From RUG626 sp051866775 (GTDB lineage Bacteria > Bacillota > Clostridia > Oscillospirales > Oscillospiraceae), in the NCBI GenBank assembly GCA_051866775.1, contig JBJDXR010000047.1, positions 62,001-126,000 on the forward strand: a DNA stretch of 64,000 bases, written 5' to 3'. A program made the translations under genes and the position numbers. Below the pieces are notes generated by a model. It was not told the origin of the DNA. It did no database searches and saw nothing but the letters and a program-made list of their open reading frames with translations. Shown here in pieces: positions 24,586 through 32,443 of the stretch. Numbering within the stretch: position 1 is the stretch's first letter; each line of letters begins with the position of its first letter.

Positions 24586-25404
24586 CTATTTTGCCGGGGA
24601 ACCCCAGTTTGATGCGTCAGCCCTCTCCGGCATCCCGGGCAGGATAAGTCCGCCATCAACCCTAAGGGTGAAGCCCGTGACATATGACGCCTTATCGGAT
24701 GCCAGATAGCATACGGCGTCGGCTATATCCTCCGGAGTTCCGCAGCGCTCAAGGGGTATTCTACCTCCAAGCCGGTCCCAGAATCCAAGCCTCTTTTCAT
24801 CGGTCACACCTTGGGCTGCAAGCTCCTCCTTGGTGCGCACCGCAATAGCGCCGGGAGCGACATTGTTGATCCTTATACCGTAGGGAGCCATATCCAAAGC
24901 AAATGATTCGATCGCCCTGTTAAGCCCCGCCTTGAGTCCGCCGTAAAGCCCATCCCCCGGATAGGCACGCTGTCCCCTTGAGGAGGTCACGTTTATTATG
25001 CTGCCCTTTGTGCCGTGCTCCTTCATGTACCTTGCCGCGGCGTCCATCATGAAGAGATATGTCTTGAAATCCAGCTCCACAAGGTAGTCCACCTTCTCCT
25101 GCGTAAGCTCAGACAGGCTCTCAAAAATAGTGACTCCGGCGTTGTTTACCAAAAGGTCAAGCCCGCCTAGAAAATCCGTGCATTTTTTAAACAGCTCCCT
25201 CCACGCTCCGCTCTCGTTGAGGGCAGCCTTAAAGCAGGCGCAGCGCACGCCGGTCTCCTCCGCCAGCGTCTCTGCCAACACCTTCGCTTCCTCCGCCTTG
25301 GTGGAGTAGGAGAACGCCACGTCATAGCCCGACGCCGCGAGCTTTTTTACTATTCCTCTTCCGATCCCCCGGCTTCCGCCGGTAACTATTGCTTTTTTAT
25401 TCAT
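24586..25404 (-). CDS. SDR-family oxidoreductase (3-oxoacyl-ACP reductase/aldose dehydrogenase type)
   Basis: 272 aa from the ATG at 25404, with CGGAGA upstream. Classical SDR: cofactor loop TGGSRGIGRG (8-17), NNAG near 90, Ser of NVTSSRG, catalytic Tyr and Lys in YGGLK, and the C-terminal RVDGG. The loop followed by FSYSTKAEEA suits NADP(H). It lies 17 bases downstream of a lactonase-family gene in the same transcription unit. Such a pair would oxidise a sugar to its lactone and open the lactone. The pairing is inference; SDR sequence alone does not tell the substrate. The C-terminus (PERADASNWGSPAK) is slightly longer than in most family members. Confidence 0.85.
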   Translation of the reverse strand: MNKKAIVTGGSRGIGRGIVKKLAASGYDVAFSYSTKAEEAKVLAETLAEETGVRCACFKAALNESGAWRELFKKCTDFLGGLDLLVNNAGVTIFESLSELTQEKVDYLVELDFKTYLFMMDAAARYMKEHGTKGSIINVTSSRGQRAYPGDGLYGGLKAGLNRAIESFALDMAPYGIRINNVAPGAIAVRTKEELAAQGVTDEKRLGFWDRLGGRIPLERCGTPEDIADAVCYLASDKASYVTGFTLRVDGGLILPGMPERADASNWGSPAK

Positions 25405-25421
25405 ATAAATCTCCGTCCTGC

Positions 25422-26450
25422 TCAGCACCAGATGGCACAAAGCGGCATCTCAACAGGGATGGTTATGCTTGGCTCAAGTATAGCCCCGGAGGCCCTATCC
25501 ATTTCGCAGACCTGTACATGGTTTGAGCGCTGGTTGCATATTGCAAGCATATCTCCCTCCGGTGACAGAGCGAAGTGCCAAGGCCAGTTTCCAAAGCAGG
25601 TGGTCTCTCCTGCACGTGTGAGAAGGCCGTCCTCTCCAACGGAGAAAATGGCTATGCCGTTCCAGCCCCGTGCCGCCACGTAGAGGAAGCGCCCGTCACG
25701 CGACAGCTCGATCTCGGAGGCGGTGCAGGTGTCAGTATACCCCTCGGGAAGGACATTTATCCGCTGAAGCACGCGCATACCGTCAGGCTCAAGCTCAACT
25801 ACGAACACGGCATTTCCAAGCTCCGCGACTATGTAGCCCAGTTTCCCATCCGGCGAGAAGGTCATGTGACGCGGGCCCTCCCCTCCGGGGAACTTTACTA
25901 CAACGCCGGACTCCTTGACCTCTGTGCTGCCCGGCTCACGGGCAAACTGCACCAAGCTGTCGGTCCCCAGATCCAGTGCCCAGAAGCTCCTACCATCGGG
26001 GGATTGCGCGGTGGAGTGGATGTGGGGCGCGTCCTGGCGGGGCTGCAGCGGTCCTTTCCCTGTACGCTGTACCATAAAGGACATCTCGCCAATAGCTCCG
26101 TTTTCCAGAAGCGGAAACACGCAGACGCTGCCGCCGGCGTAGTTGGCGGCACAGAGCACCTTTCCGTCGGCGCTGACGGTCACATGGCAGCAGCCGCAGC
26201 TGGGCGCATCCTGACGGCTCAAAAGCTCCAGCTTTTCGCCATTTATAGTGTAGGCCTCCACCCGGCATTTATCCATAAGCTCGCAGCCTACATAGAGGAT
26301 ATTGCCCCTCTTAAGAAGAAAGTATGGATTTTCGGATTCCGCCGCGAGGGTAAGCCTCGGCTCCTGCCCCTTCTCTATCTCCGCGTAATATATGCCCTTG
26401 CTGCTGCTTTTCTCCGTGCTTGTTCCAATAAACAGACTGTACAAAGTCAA
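25422..26450 (-). CDS. Lactonase-family beta-propeller protein (6-phosphogluconolactonase YbhE/Pgl type)
   Basis: 342 aa, the usual size for the seven-bladed propeller. Family signatures: GTSTEKSSSKGIYYAEI at the N-terminus, CHVTVSADGKVLCAANYAGGSV, DAPHIHSTAQSPDGR, GPRHMTFSPDGK and the late FGNWPWHFALSPEGDML. Members hydrolyse 6-phosphogluconolactone or other sugar lactones. Start is a TTG at 26450 with GGAG only four bases upstream; a TTG at 26444, ten bases away, is an equal choice. It is the first gene of a two-gene unit with an SDR, which suggests an aldose-to-aldonate route. Not the DevB-type enzyme. Confidence 0.87.
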   Translation of the reverse strand: MTLYSLFIGTSTEKSSSKGIYYAEIEKGQEPRLTLAAESENPYFLLKRGNILYVGCELMDKCRVEAYTINGEKLELLSRQDAPSCGCCHVTVSADGKVLCAANYAGGSVCVFPLLENGAIGEMSFMVQRTGKGPLQPRQDAPHIHSTAQSPDGRSFWALDLGTDSLVQFAREPGSTEVKESGVVVKFPGGEGPRHMTFSPDGKLGYIVAELGNAVFVVELEPDGMRVLQRINVLPEGYTDTCTASEIELSRDGRFLYVAARGWNGIAIFSVGEDGLLTRAGETTCFGNWPWHFALSPEGDMLAICNQRSNHVQVCEMDRASGAILEPSITIPVEMPLCAIWC

Positions 26451-26521
26451 ATCACTCCATTTCCGTGCATAGGCACTTTATTTTATTTTTTTAATATGGT
26501 AGACTGATACAGGTTCAGTTT

Positions 26522-26542
26522 AAATAAGCTGTTAACTTATTT
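26522..26542. promoter_or_regulatory. Inverted repeat in the lactonase/thioesterase intergenic region
   Basis: AAATAAG-N7-CTTATTT in the AT-rich 184-base divergent gap. A candidate operator for either direction; no convincing paired -35/-10 boxes were found beside it. Confidence 0.35.
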
Positions 26543-26634
26543 GAATAATTATATCATTATTTTTTCCATATTTAAAGATAACTTTATGCAATATATGCTT
26601 TAAAGAATACAATAAAATTTTCGGAGGTGCCATT

Positions 26635-27054
26635 TTGGATAATCTTGAAAAGATCAGAGAGTTTTTCAAAAACGACCTGTTTGCCACTGAGGCAACCGGC
26701 GTGGTCATTGAGGAGGCCGGCCCGGGCTACGCCCGCTGCTCCATGCCCATAGAGCGCATACACAGAAACGCCATGGGCGGCGTGATGGGCGGTGCCATCT
26801 TTACTCTGGCCGACTTCACCTTTGCCATAGCCGCGAATGTGGACAGCGCGCCGACCGTCTCCGTCTCCGGGCAGATAACCTACCTCGGCACAGCTAAAGG
26901 CTCACGTCTCATAGCCGAGGCACGCTGCCTTCACGCAGGCAGGAGCGGCTGCGCCTTCACCATAGATATCAAGGATGATCTTGATAACGGCGTCGCCTCC
27001 GTCACCTTCTACGGCTTCCGCAAGAACGGCGATCCTATGATAACAACGGAATAA
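26635..27054 (+). CDS. PaaI-family hotdog-fold thioesterase
   Basis: 139 aa. TTG start at 26635 with GGAGGT seven bases upstream. The hotdog core helix reads NAMGGVMGGAIFTLADF, followed by TVSVSGQITYLGTAKGSRL, as in PaaI/HGG-type acyl-CoA thioesterases. In most family members the motif is VHGGAI; here Met replaces the His, a change I believe is also seen in some clostridial relatives. It probably hydrolyses an acyl- or aryl-CoA in the cytosol. It is transcribed alone and ended by a strong terminator. Confidence 0.87.
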   Translation: MDNLEKIREFFKNDLFATEATGVVIEEAGPGYARCSMPIERIHRNAMGGVMGGAIFTLADFTFAIAANVDSAPTVSVSGQITYLGTAKGSRLIAEARCLHAGRSGCAFTIDIKDDLDNGVASVTFYGFRKNGDPMITTE

Positions 27055-27071
27055 CACTCTTAAAACACGTG

Positions 27072-27103
27072 CGCAGTCCCGAATAAAACGGGACTGCGTT
27101 TTT
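27072..27103 (+). terminator. Intrinsic terminator after the thioesterase
   Basis: Perfect CGCAGTCCCG / CGGGACTGCG stem, AATAAAA loop, TTTTT tail. Confidence 0.92.
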
Positions 27104-27107
27104 GTCC

Positions 27108-27491
27108 TTATTTTTTGTCCTTACTGTGGGTTATCTCGATCCAGTAGCCGTCAGGGTCTGTTATGAAATAGAGGCCCTTGCCCATGCCCATATTCTCAAA
27201 CACTATACAGCCCATCTGCTTGTGTTTTTCATAGGCCGCGTCGAAGTCGTCCACAGAAAAGCCCAGATGGAACTCGCAGTCGCCAAGGTCATACGGGCGG
27301 TCATACTGTTTCATCCATGTAAGCTCAAGGTCAAACTGCGCCGCGTCGTTGCCCATATGGCAGATCTCGTAAGAGCTGTCATCGGCCCTTCTGCGGCGGA
27401 GGACGCGCAGCCCAAGCGCCTCCTCATAGAATTTTATCGACTTCTCCATGTCAAAGACGTTGAAGTTCTGGTGCGTCATTTTAAACGTCAA
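27108..27491 (-). CDS. VOC-superfamily protein (glyoxalase I / lactoylglutathione lyase-like)
   Basis: 127 aa if the TTG at 27491 is used. It has AAAGGAGG nine bases upstream, inside the preceding gene, and gives the usual opening MTFKMTHQNFNVFDMEKS. An ATG at 27479 is the alternative but has no ribosome site in range. One full VOC module: NFNVFDMEKSIKFYEEALGL, FDLELTWMKQYDRPYDLGD, EFHLGFSVDDFDAAY, and the C-terminal YFITDPDGYWIEI with a metal-ligand Glu. These proteins isomerise hemithioacetals such as that of methylglyoxal, or are related metal enzymes. The start overlaps the upstream MBL-fold gene by 11 bases, so the two are co-translated. Confidence 0.86.
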   Translation of the reverse strand: MTFKMTHQNFNVFDMEKSIKFYEEALGLRVLRRRRADDSSYEICHMGNDAAQFDLELTWMKQYDRPYDLGDCEFHLGFSVDDFDAAYEKHKQMGCIVFENMGMGKGLYFITDPDGYWIEITHSKDKK

Positions 27492-28215
27492 AGCTCTCAC
27501 CCTCCTTTGTTATCTTAATTATCCTGTCAGAGTATCCTGTGGAGATGGGATTATTCAGCATACGGTCTATTACGCCGTACTCTCCCCACATATGCATGGG
27601 GAAGATATGTCCTATATTCACATTTCTCGCGTAATAATCCATTCCAAGGCAGTACTGCTCCTCAGTCTGCCGCGGATCCAGCGGCAGAAACGCAATGTCA
27701 AGCTCCATGCCCTTGAGCTTGCGGACCTCCGCCTTGAAGGCGCGGGTCATCTCCTCGGCCTCCTCCCGGGTGTCCTCATCCCCCCAGAGCCACAAGTTAA
27801 GATCGCCCGCATGGTAGAGCCTGCGCCCCTCGCACTCGACTATAAACGCCACGCCCTGATCTGTGGAGCGGAGGGTATCTACCCTCATGCCGTCAAGCTC
27901 AATATGCCCATCCGGTGGGATAAAGGTTGTTCGGTCAAGCTGTTCATCCGATATATTGCACCGCTCCCTGAGCTTACGGTCAATGACGATATCGTCTGAC
28001 AGGATATAACGCGTGTTCTTAAAGCTCTCCCCATAGCGGAGCACGCCTCTGTTAAAATGGTCGCTGTGGCTGTGGCTGACAAAGATGAAAAGCGGCTTTT
28101 TAAGCCCCGCGGGCAGCGTACCCTGATTGTAATCAAACAGCATGAAGCGCTCCGAGGTCTCCACCAAAAAGCCGCTGTGCTCTATGAAGGTAACAGAGAA
28201 CTTACCGTTTTCCAA
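27481..28215 (-). CDS. MBL-fold metallo-hydrolase (UlaG-like)
   Basis: 244 aa from the TTG at 28215 with GGGGAG seven bases upstream; the longer frame to 28257 lacks a site. Starts FSVTFIEHSGFLVET, has the metal motif VSHSHSDHF (HxHxDH), then YHAGDLNLW with the bridging Asp and PMHMWGEY near the C-terminus. This order fits the UlaG-like branch (L-ascorbate-6-phosphate lactonase type and other phosphate- or lactone-hydrolases). It is translationally coupled to a glyoxalase-fold protein, so a joint role in detoxifying an aldehyde or lactone is plausible but unproven. Confidence 0.85.
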   Translation of the reverse strand: MENGKFSVTFIEHSGFLVETSERFMLFDYNQGTLPAGLKKPLFIFVSHSHSDHFNRGVLRYGESFKNTRYILSDDIVIDRKLRERCNISDEQLDRTTFIPPDGHIELDGMRVDTLRSTDQGVAFIVECEGRRLYHAGDLNLWLWGDEDTREEAEEMTRAFKAEVRKLKGMELDIAFLPLDPRQTEEQYCLGMDYYARNVNIGHIFPMHMWGEYGVIDRMLNNPISTGYSDRIIKITKEGESFDV

Positions 28216-28257
28216 ATCGTCACTCCCCTTAAATATCTTTATTCGTAATATCAGCAT

Positions 28258-28292
28258 AAAAGGATGGGCCGCGGCGCGGTGTCCATCCTTTT
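28258..28292 (-). terminator. Intrinsic terminator after the fucI-SDR unit
   Basis: AAAAGGATGG / CCATCCTTTT perfect stem with a GC-rich 15-base loop. Read leftward the descending arm ends in TTTTAT. Confidence 0.8.
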
Positions 28293-28348
28293 ATACTGCT
28301 TACATGCGGTGCAAAGAGCGCACGGTCTCCCGCCGCGTTTGTCCTCAC

Positions 28349-29128
28349 TCAGGGGCAGGAATATGCTCCGTCAACTATAAAATCAGAGCCGGTTGTAAAG
28401 GGGCTTGCATCGCTTGCCAGATATACGGCTATAGCCTGCAGCTCCTCGGGATTGCCCATGCGCTTAAGCGGCGTCAGGGCATTCCACTGCTCAATAAGCG
28501 GGATGAGCTTCGGATCGTCGACGCACAGCTCAGTGGCCATATATCCGGGGCTTATGGAGTTTACGCGCACACCCTTCTCCGCCCACTCGACCGCCAAAGA
28601 CTTAGTAAGCATGATGACCCCGCCCTTAGATGCGTTATACGAGCACTGGGGCTGCGGGACATTCACAACATGGCCCGACATGGAGGCTGTGTTGATGATG
28701 CTGCCGTGGCCCTGCTTTATCATCTGCCGTCCCGCCGCCATATCTGTGAGATACACGCCGTTGAGGTTGACGTTGATGACCCGGAGCCAATCCTTCTCGT
28801 AGTCCATATTCTCGGCAGGCTCATGCTCGGCTATGCCGGCGTTCGCAAAGGCGATGTCGAGCTTTCCGAAGGTCTCAACCACCTTCTCCACCATGGCATC
28901 CACCTCGTCCTTGTTCGTGACGTCGCACTTTATGGCGATGGTTTTTCTGCCGGTGGCCTTGGCTATCTCCTCCGCCGCAGCCTGTGCCTTCGTGATGTTC
29001 ACATCAACAATGGCGACATCAGCTCCGGCCTCGGCTATGGCCATGGCTATACATTTACCGATGCCCTGCGCCCCACCGGTGACAAAAGCGGACTTTCCGT
29101 CCAGCTTAAACTTATCAAGAACGGACAT
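28349..29128 (-). CDS. SDR-family oxidoreductase, likely polyol or sugar dehydrogenase
   Basis: 259 aa from the ATG at 29128 with AAGGAAGG upstream. Classical SDR: TGGAQGIGKC cofactor loop, DVN (Asp after the second strand suits NAD), NAGIAEHE, ASMSG catalytic Ser, and YNASKGG for Tyr and Lys, with a C-terminal FIVDGAYSCP. The overall run of motifs resembles arabinitol/sorbitol dehydrogenase-type SDRs. It follows fucI by 55 bases and shares its terminator. L-fucose isomerase also turns D-arabinose into D-ribulose, so reduction of a ketose product to a polyol, or the reverse, would fit. Substrate is inferred from context only. Confidence 0.85.
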   Translation of the reverse strand: MSVLDKFKLDGKSAFVTGGAQGIGKCIAMAIAEAGADVAIVDVNITKAQAAAEEIAKATGRKTIAIKCDVTNKDEVDAMVEKVVETFGKLDIAFANAGIAEHEPAENMDYEKDWLRVINVNLNGVYLTDMAAGRQMIKQGHGSIINTASMSGHVVNVPQPQCSYNASKGGVIMLTKSLAVEWAEKGVRVNSISPGYMATELCVDDPKLIPLIEQWNALTPLKRMGNPEELQAIAVYLASDASPFTTGSDFIVDGAYSCP

Positions 29129-29183
29129 TTTGTTTACCTTCCTTATATAAATATTAAACAACTATCTCCCGGCACCCGTCGGC

Positions 29184-30971
29184 TCACTTATACATCGGTC
29201 CAAAGTTTGCGCAGGCGCGGTAATCAGCTCCCTCAAGATCCTGAGTGCCAAACACCGCCCAAGTGGCCGGACGGAAAATGCGGTCCTCAGAGACATTGTG
29301 CATAGCCACAGGGATGCGCAGCATGGAGGCAAGCGTTATGAGCTTGTCGCCCACATGACCGCCACAGAACGCACCGTGGTTGGAACCCCAGTTGTTCATT
29401 ACAGTATAAACGTCCTTAAAGGCGCCCTTACCGGTGACGATGGGTGCAAACCAGGTTGTCGGCCACGACGGATCCGTGCGCTTGTCGAGTATGTCGTGTA
29501 CCTCAGGATCAAGCTCACAGGTATAGCCCTCCGCTATCATGAGGACAGGGCCAATGCCCTTTACTATATTAAGACGCGCCATGGTCACGGGCATATTGCC
29601 CTTGGAGCCGCCGATAAAATGGCTGGAATATCCGCCGCCGCGGAAGAAATGGCGGTCAGGCGGACACCAATCGGTAGCCGCAAGGCAGGCCTCCGCGTCC
29701 TCTTCAGTGAGGTCATAGAAGGCCTTTATGGTCGGATTGCCGCCGGCATCCTTTGCCCCTCCGGTCGCGTCAAGGGAGGCGGCGCCGCTGTTTATAAGGT
29801 GGATAACGCCGTTTTTGGCATAGCCCTCAAGCTCCTTGCCGGTGACGCGCTTGACAGCCTCCGGACTCCAGTATGTACGGACGTCCGCGAAGGTGCCGGG
29901 CTTGTCGGTCACAAGGTGCTCCAGAAGCATGGTCATTCCGTTGCAGGAATCGTTTTCGGTGGCAAAGCAGAATGCCTCACGTATGCCGTTCCAGTCGAAC
30001 TGGCTGTTGAGCATAGCCTCGGCAAAGTCATAGTTTGGCATGAAGTCCGTCCACTGCCGCTGGCCCTGAACTCCTCCGGCTATGGCGTTGTGTCCGCAGG
30101 ACTCCTCAATGAAGCCCATTTCGGCAAGCTTCGGGTTGCCGATGAGCAGATCGCGGATGATCATGAAATATTTGATTGAGTAATCCCACTGCTCCTCATA
30201 ACCTGCCTCGTCACGCTGAAGCTCCGGACCGTTGCGGTCAAAGCCGAACTTGCAGTGCTCCCTGCGCCATGCCTTGGCTTTCTCAAACTCCTCGTGGTCA
30301 TATATGCCGTTCTGAATACGGCGGAGTATCTCGCTCTGGTCAACAGACTCACAGCGCATGCCGAAATAGTGCTGAAGCACGTCATGGTCAAGCACCGAGC
30401 TGGCGATGCCCATGCAGAAAGTACCGATCTGAAGATATGAGTTGCCGCGCATGGATTTTGCGGCGACGGCACACTTTACGAATTGAAGTATCTTTTTCTG
30501 GACGTCCTCGGGGATAGAGTTATCATCCGCGTCCTGAACATCATGTCCATAGATGCTGAAAACAGGCCAGCCCTTCTGGGCATGAGCGGAGATCGCCGCG
30601 GCTAGGAACACCGCGCCGGCATATTCAGTTCCGTTAAATCCCCAGATTCCCTTTATGGTGTTAGGATCCTGATCTATGACCTCCATGCCATAGCACCAGC
30701 TGGGAGTCACAGTCAGCGTGACCTGAACGCCCTCGCGCTCAAACTTGGCCTGGCACTGTGCAGCCTCCGCTACGCCGCCGATGGTCGTGTCAGCTATAAC
30801 TACCTCAATAGGCTCGCCGCTTGCGTACCTCAGGTTATCCCTTATGAGTTTAGCAGCGCCCTGCGCCATTGCCATGGTCTTGTCCTCGATGCCCTCGCGT
30901 ACACCGTTGCGGCGTCCGTCTATACACGGGCGTATACCGACCTTCGGCAGTGCAATATTCATCCTATTCAT
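29184..30971 (-). CDS. fucI: L-fucose isomerase
   Basis: 595 aa, against 591 in Escherichia coli FucI. The start is the ATG at 30971, seven to ten bases from AAGGAGGAGG; the ATG at 30977 is too close to that site. Nearly every family block is present: LPKVGIRPCIDGRRNGVRE, SIYGHDVQDADD, FDWNGIREAF, the metal-ligand ATENDS and FADVRTYWSPE, INSGAASLD, WPTTWFAP and WGSNHG with the third metal ligand. It converts L-fucose to L-fuculose with Mn2+, and also D-arabinose to D-ribulose. No fuculokinase, aldolase or fucose transporter gene is near; instead an SDR follows. A palindrome over the transcription start suggests control by a sugar-responsive repressor. Confidence 0.95.
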   Translation of the reverse strand: MNRMNIALPKVGIRPCIDGRRNGVREGIEDKTMAMAQGAAKLIRDNLRYASGEPIEVVIADTTIGGVAEAAQCQAKFEREGVQVTLTVTPSWCYGMEVIDQDPNTIKGIWGFNGTEYAGAVFLAAAISAHAQKGWPVFSIYGHDVQDADDNSIPEDVQKKILQFVKCAVAAKSMRGNSYLQIGTFCMGIASSVLDHDVLQHYFGMRCESVDQSEILRRIQNGIYDHEEFEKAKAWRREHCKFGFDRNGPELQRDEAGYEEQWDYSIKYFMIIRDLLIGNPKLAEMGFIEESCGHNAIAGGVQGQRQWTDFMPNYDFAEAMLNSQFDWNGIREAFCFATENDSCNGMTMLLEHLVTDKPGTFADVRTYWSPEAVKRVTGKELEGYAKNGVIHLINSGAASLDATGGAKDAGGNPTIKAFYDLTEEDAEACLAATDWCPPDRHFFRGGGYSSHFIGGSKGNMPVTMARLNIVKGIGPVLMIAEGYTCELDPEVHDILDKRTDPSWPTTWFAPIVTGKGAFKDVYTVMNNWGSNHGAFCGGHVGDKLITLASMLRIPVAMHNVSEDRIFRPATWAVFGTQDLEGADYRACANFGPMYK

Positions 30972-31061
30972 AATCATGCCTCCTCCTTATAAGTTTAAAA
31001 TCTTTCATGCCTCTCCATTGTGATAAAACGAACACAGCTTTTGCCTTCGTGATCTCGAAGG

Positions 31062-31091
31062 TTTGTGATGCTGTAGTAACATAGTCACAAA
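31062..31091. promoter_or_regulatory. 30-bp palindromic operator candidate for fucI
   Basis: TTTGTGA and TCACAAA arms enclose a core with an inner TGT/ACA match. The palindrome lies directly downstream of the fucI -10 box, over the predicted transcription start, as expected for a repressor site. Confidence 0.65.
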
Positions 31092-31104
31092 GCATTACAA
31101 AATA

Positions 31105-31134
31105 ATGTTAAACCATTGTTGTCCACCTTGTCAA
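31105..31134 (-). promoter_or_regulatory. Sigma-A-type promoter of fucI
   Basis: Read leftward: TTGACA (31134-31129), 18-base spacer, TAACAT (31110-31105). Confidence 0.6.
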
Positions 31135-31183
31135 GTAATTATATATGCAAAAAATAACTTTTTTGTAAATATGCCAAATAAGG

Positions 31184-31219
31184 AAAAATCCCCGGCGCTG
31201 ATATGGATCAGCTCGGGGA
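31184..31219 (-). terminator. Intrinsic terminator after the S1-domain gene
   Basis: CCCCGAGCTGAT / ATCAGCGCCGGGG stem with CCAT loop, then ATTTTTCC leftward. Ends the yabP-yabQ-divIC-yabR cluster. Confidence 0.85.
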
Positions 31220-31229
31220 AACTTTTAAA

Positions 31230-31652
31230 TTATCCTCTGCGGCGCCTTGAACCGCGGCGTTCAGATTGGCGGCGAAGATCAGACATTTTACTGTCTGAGT
31301 CCTTCATAAAACGTTTGAGCTTATCCTCAAACTCCGCGTTCACCGGCGGCTCGCCGTCCTGAACAGGCTCCTGCGCGGCTCGCGGCTGCCTGTAAACAGG
31401 CTCCGCAGGTTGTGCAGGCGCCGCGGCCTGCTTAATGGACAGATTTATCCTCCCTGCCTCATCGATGCTAATGACCTTAACGGTCACCTCCTGACCGACC
31501 TTCAGAAAGTCCGCTACATCCTTAACAAACGTGTTGGAAATCTCGGATATATAGACAAGCCCCGATTTTCCCGGCGCAAGCTCCACAAACGCGCCGAATT
31601 TAACGATTCCGGTAACCTTGCCTTTTACCACTGCTCCCTTTTCAAATTCCAT
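31230..31652 (-). CDS. yabR: S1 RNA-binding domain protein (YabR / general stress protein 13 type)
   Basis: 140 aa. Residues 1-75 are one S1 domain (GAVVKGKVTGIVKFGAFVEL, SGLVYISEIS, VGQEVTVKVISID, RINLSIKQA). The rest is a Pro/Ala/Glu-rich, then Arg-rich tail ending RRQSERRGSRRRRG. YabR-type proteins bind RNA or ribosomes. The position after divIC is the standard one in spore-forming Firmicutes. The tail is longer than the domain needs and is probably disordered and basic. Confidence 0.88.
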   Translation of the reverse strand: MEFEKGAVVKGKVTGIVKFGAFVELAPGKSGLVYISEISNTFVKDVADFLKVGQEVTVKVISIDEAGRINLSIKQAAAPAQPAEPVYRQPRAAQEPVQDGEPPVNAEFEDKLKRFMKDSDSKMSDLRRQSERRGSRRRRG

Positions 31653-31680
31653 AGTTCGGGCAATACCTTTCTTTTAGCCT

Positions 31681-31953
31681 TTATCCTGCGTAATATACTT
31701 CCTCTCCCGGTTCAACAAGCCCAAGCTTATCCCGGGCAATGTCTCTTATAACGCCCTCATCCTCACTGTTGTCAATGGCGTACTGCATATCTTCGTTTTC
31801 GGCGGTTATGTCCGCCACCTGCTGCTCCAGCTCCAACTTTGCCGCCTCGGCCGTGTCTATCTGCGAGTGCAGTCTCATCAGCGTTACTACTCCGTACACC
31901 AGAAGTACTACTATAATTATTTTCGTAAGTATACCTGTACGTTTGAGGCGCAT
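31681..31953 (-). CDS. divIC: Septum formation initiator (DivIC/FtsB-like)
   Basis: 90 aa. A short basic cytosolic tail, one membrane helix (about residues 10-28, IIIVVLLVYGVVTL), then an outside coiled coil (LHSQIDTAEAAKLELEQQVADITAENEDM) and the conserved end RDIARDKLGLVEPGEEVYY. DivIC works with FtsL and DivIB in the division complex at the septum. GGGAGG sits before the ATG at 31953, inside the yabQ reading frame. Its first 182 coding bases also lie within the open yabQ frame. Confidence 0.93.
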   Translation of the reverse strand: MRLKRTGILTKIIIVVLLVYGVVTLMRLHSQIDTAEAAKLELEQQVADITAENEDMQYAIDNSEDEGVIRDIARDKLGLVEPGEEVYYAG

Positions 31954-32440
31954 TTTCGCTCCCTCCCAACGTTCGGCCAGATGCTGCGCGTCTTTTATGT
32001 GCCTTCTTTTTGCTTTCTATTCTATACCATCTGAGCGCAGAAGAAAAGATTTTTTTTGAAAAATTAAGAAATTTTCTTAAAAAACCTCCCGCCCACTTAA
32101 AAGGCGTAAACAGTATTCCCAGCAAAAAAGCCGCAGCATCGGCGATAAGGCCCAGAAGCTCCAGCATCAGACGGCTCACCGTCAGGAAATACAGCACTGT
32201 CCCCAAAAAAGCCAGAACGCTCATGAACAGCCGCTGGCGTCCGTGACCGGCAGCCAATCCCAGGACAAAAAGCCCCGCCGCGCATAAGATCCAGAATATG
32301 CCGTCAAAAACGGCTGTCAGCACTGTGCTTCTTATTCTCCTCCTGATGACCCTGAAAAAGTCATAAAGTATACCCGCACAAGCGCCCAGTGCCAGCGAGA
32401 GAGCCGCCTCCGCCGCCTGGCCGGAAACCGTTATGCCCAT
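31772..32440 (-). CDS. yabQ: Spore cortex biosynthesis protein YabQ
   Basis: 222 aa as read. Residues 1-125 are the YabQ membrane domain: VSGQAAEAALSLALGACAGILYDFFRVIRR, then three more hydrophobic segments and TPFKWAGGFLRKFL. YabQ is an integral membrane protein of the sporangium needed for spore cortex formation. From about residue 155 the frame runs through the divIC start and carries on for 182 bases out of phase. That stretch is low-complexity (SGRTLGG.., GAGAAGGG) and looks like unselected translation of divIC DNA. The normal stop has apparently been lost, or a base is missing. ATG at 32440 starts three bases after the yabP stop. Confidence 0.88.
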   Translation of the reverse strand: MGITVSGQAAEAALSLALGACAGILYDFFRVIRRRIRSTVLTAVFDGIFWILCAAGLFVLGLAAGHGRQRLFMSVLAFLGTVLYFLTVSRLMLELLGLIADAAAFLLGILFTPFKWAGGFLRKFLNFSKKIFSSALRWYRIESKKKAHKRRAASGRTLGGSENAPQTYRYTYENNYSSTSGVRSSNADETALADRHGRGGKVGAGAAGGGHNRRKRRYAVRH

Positions 32441-32443
32441 TTT

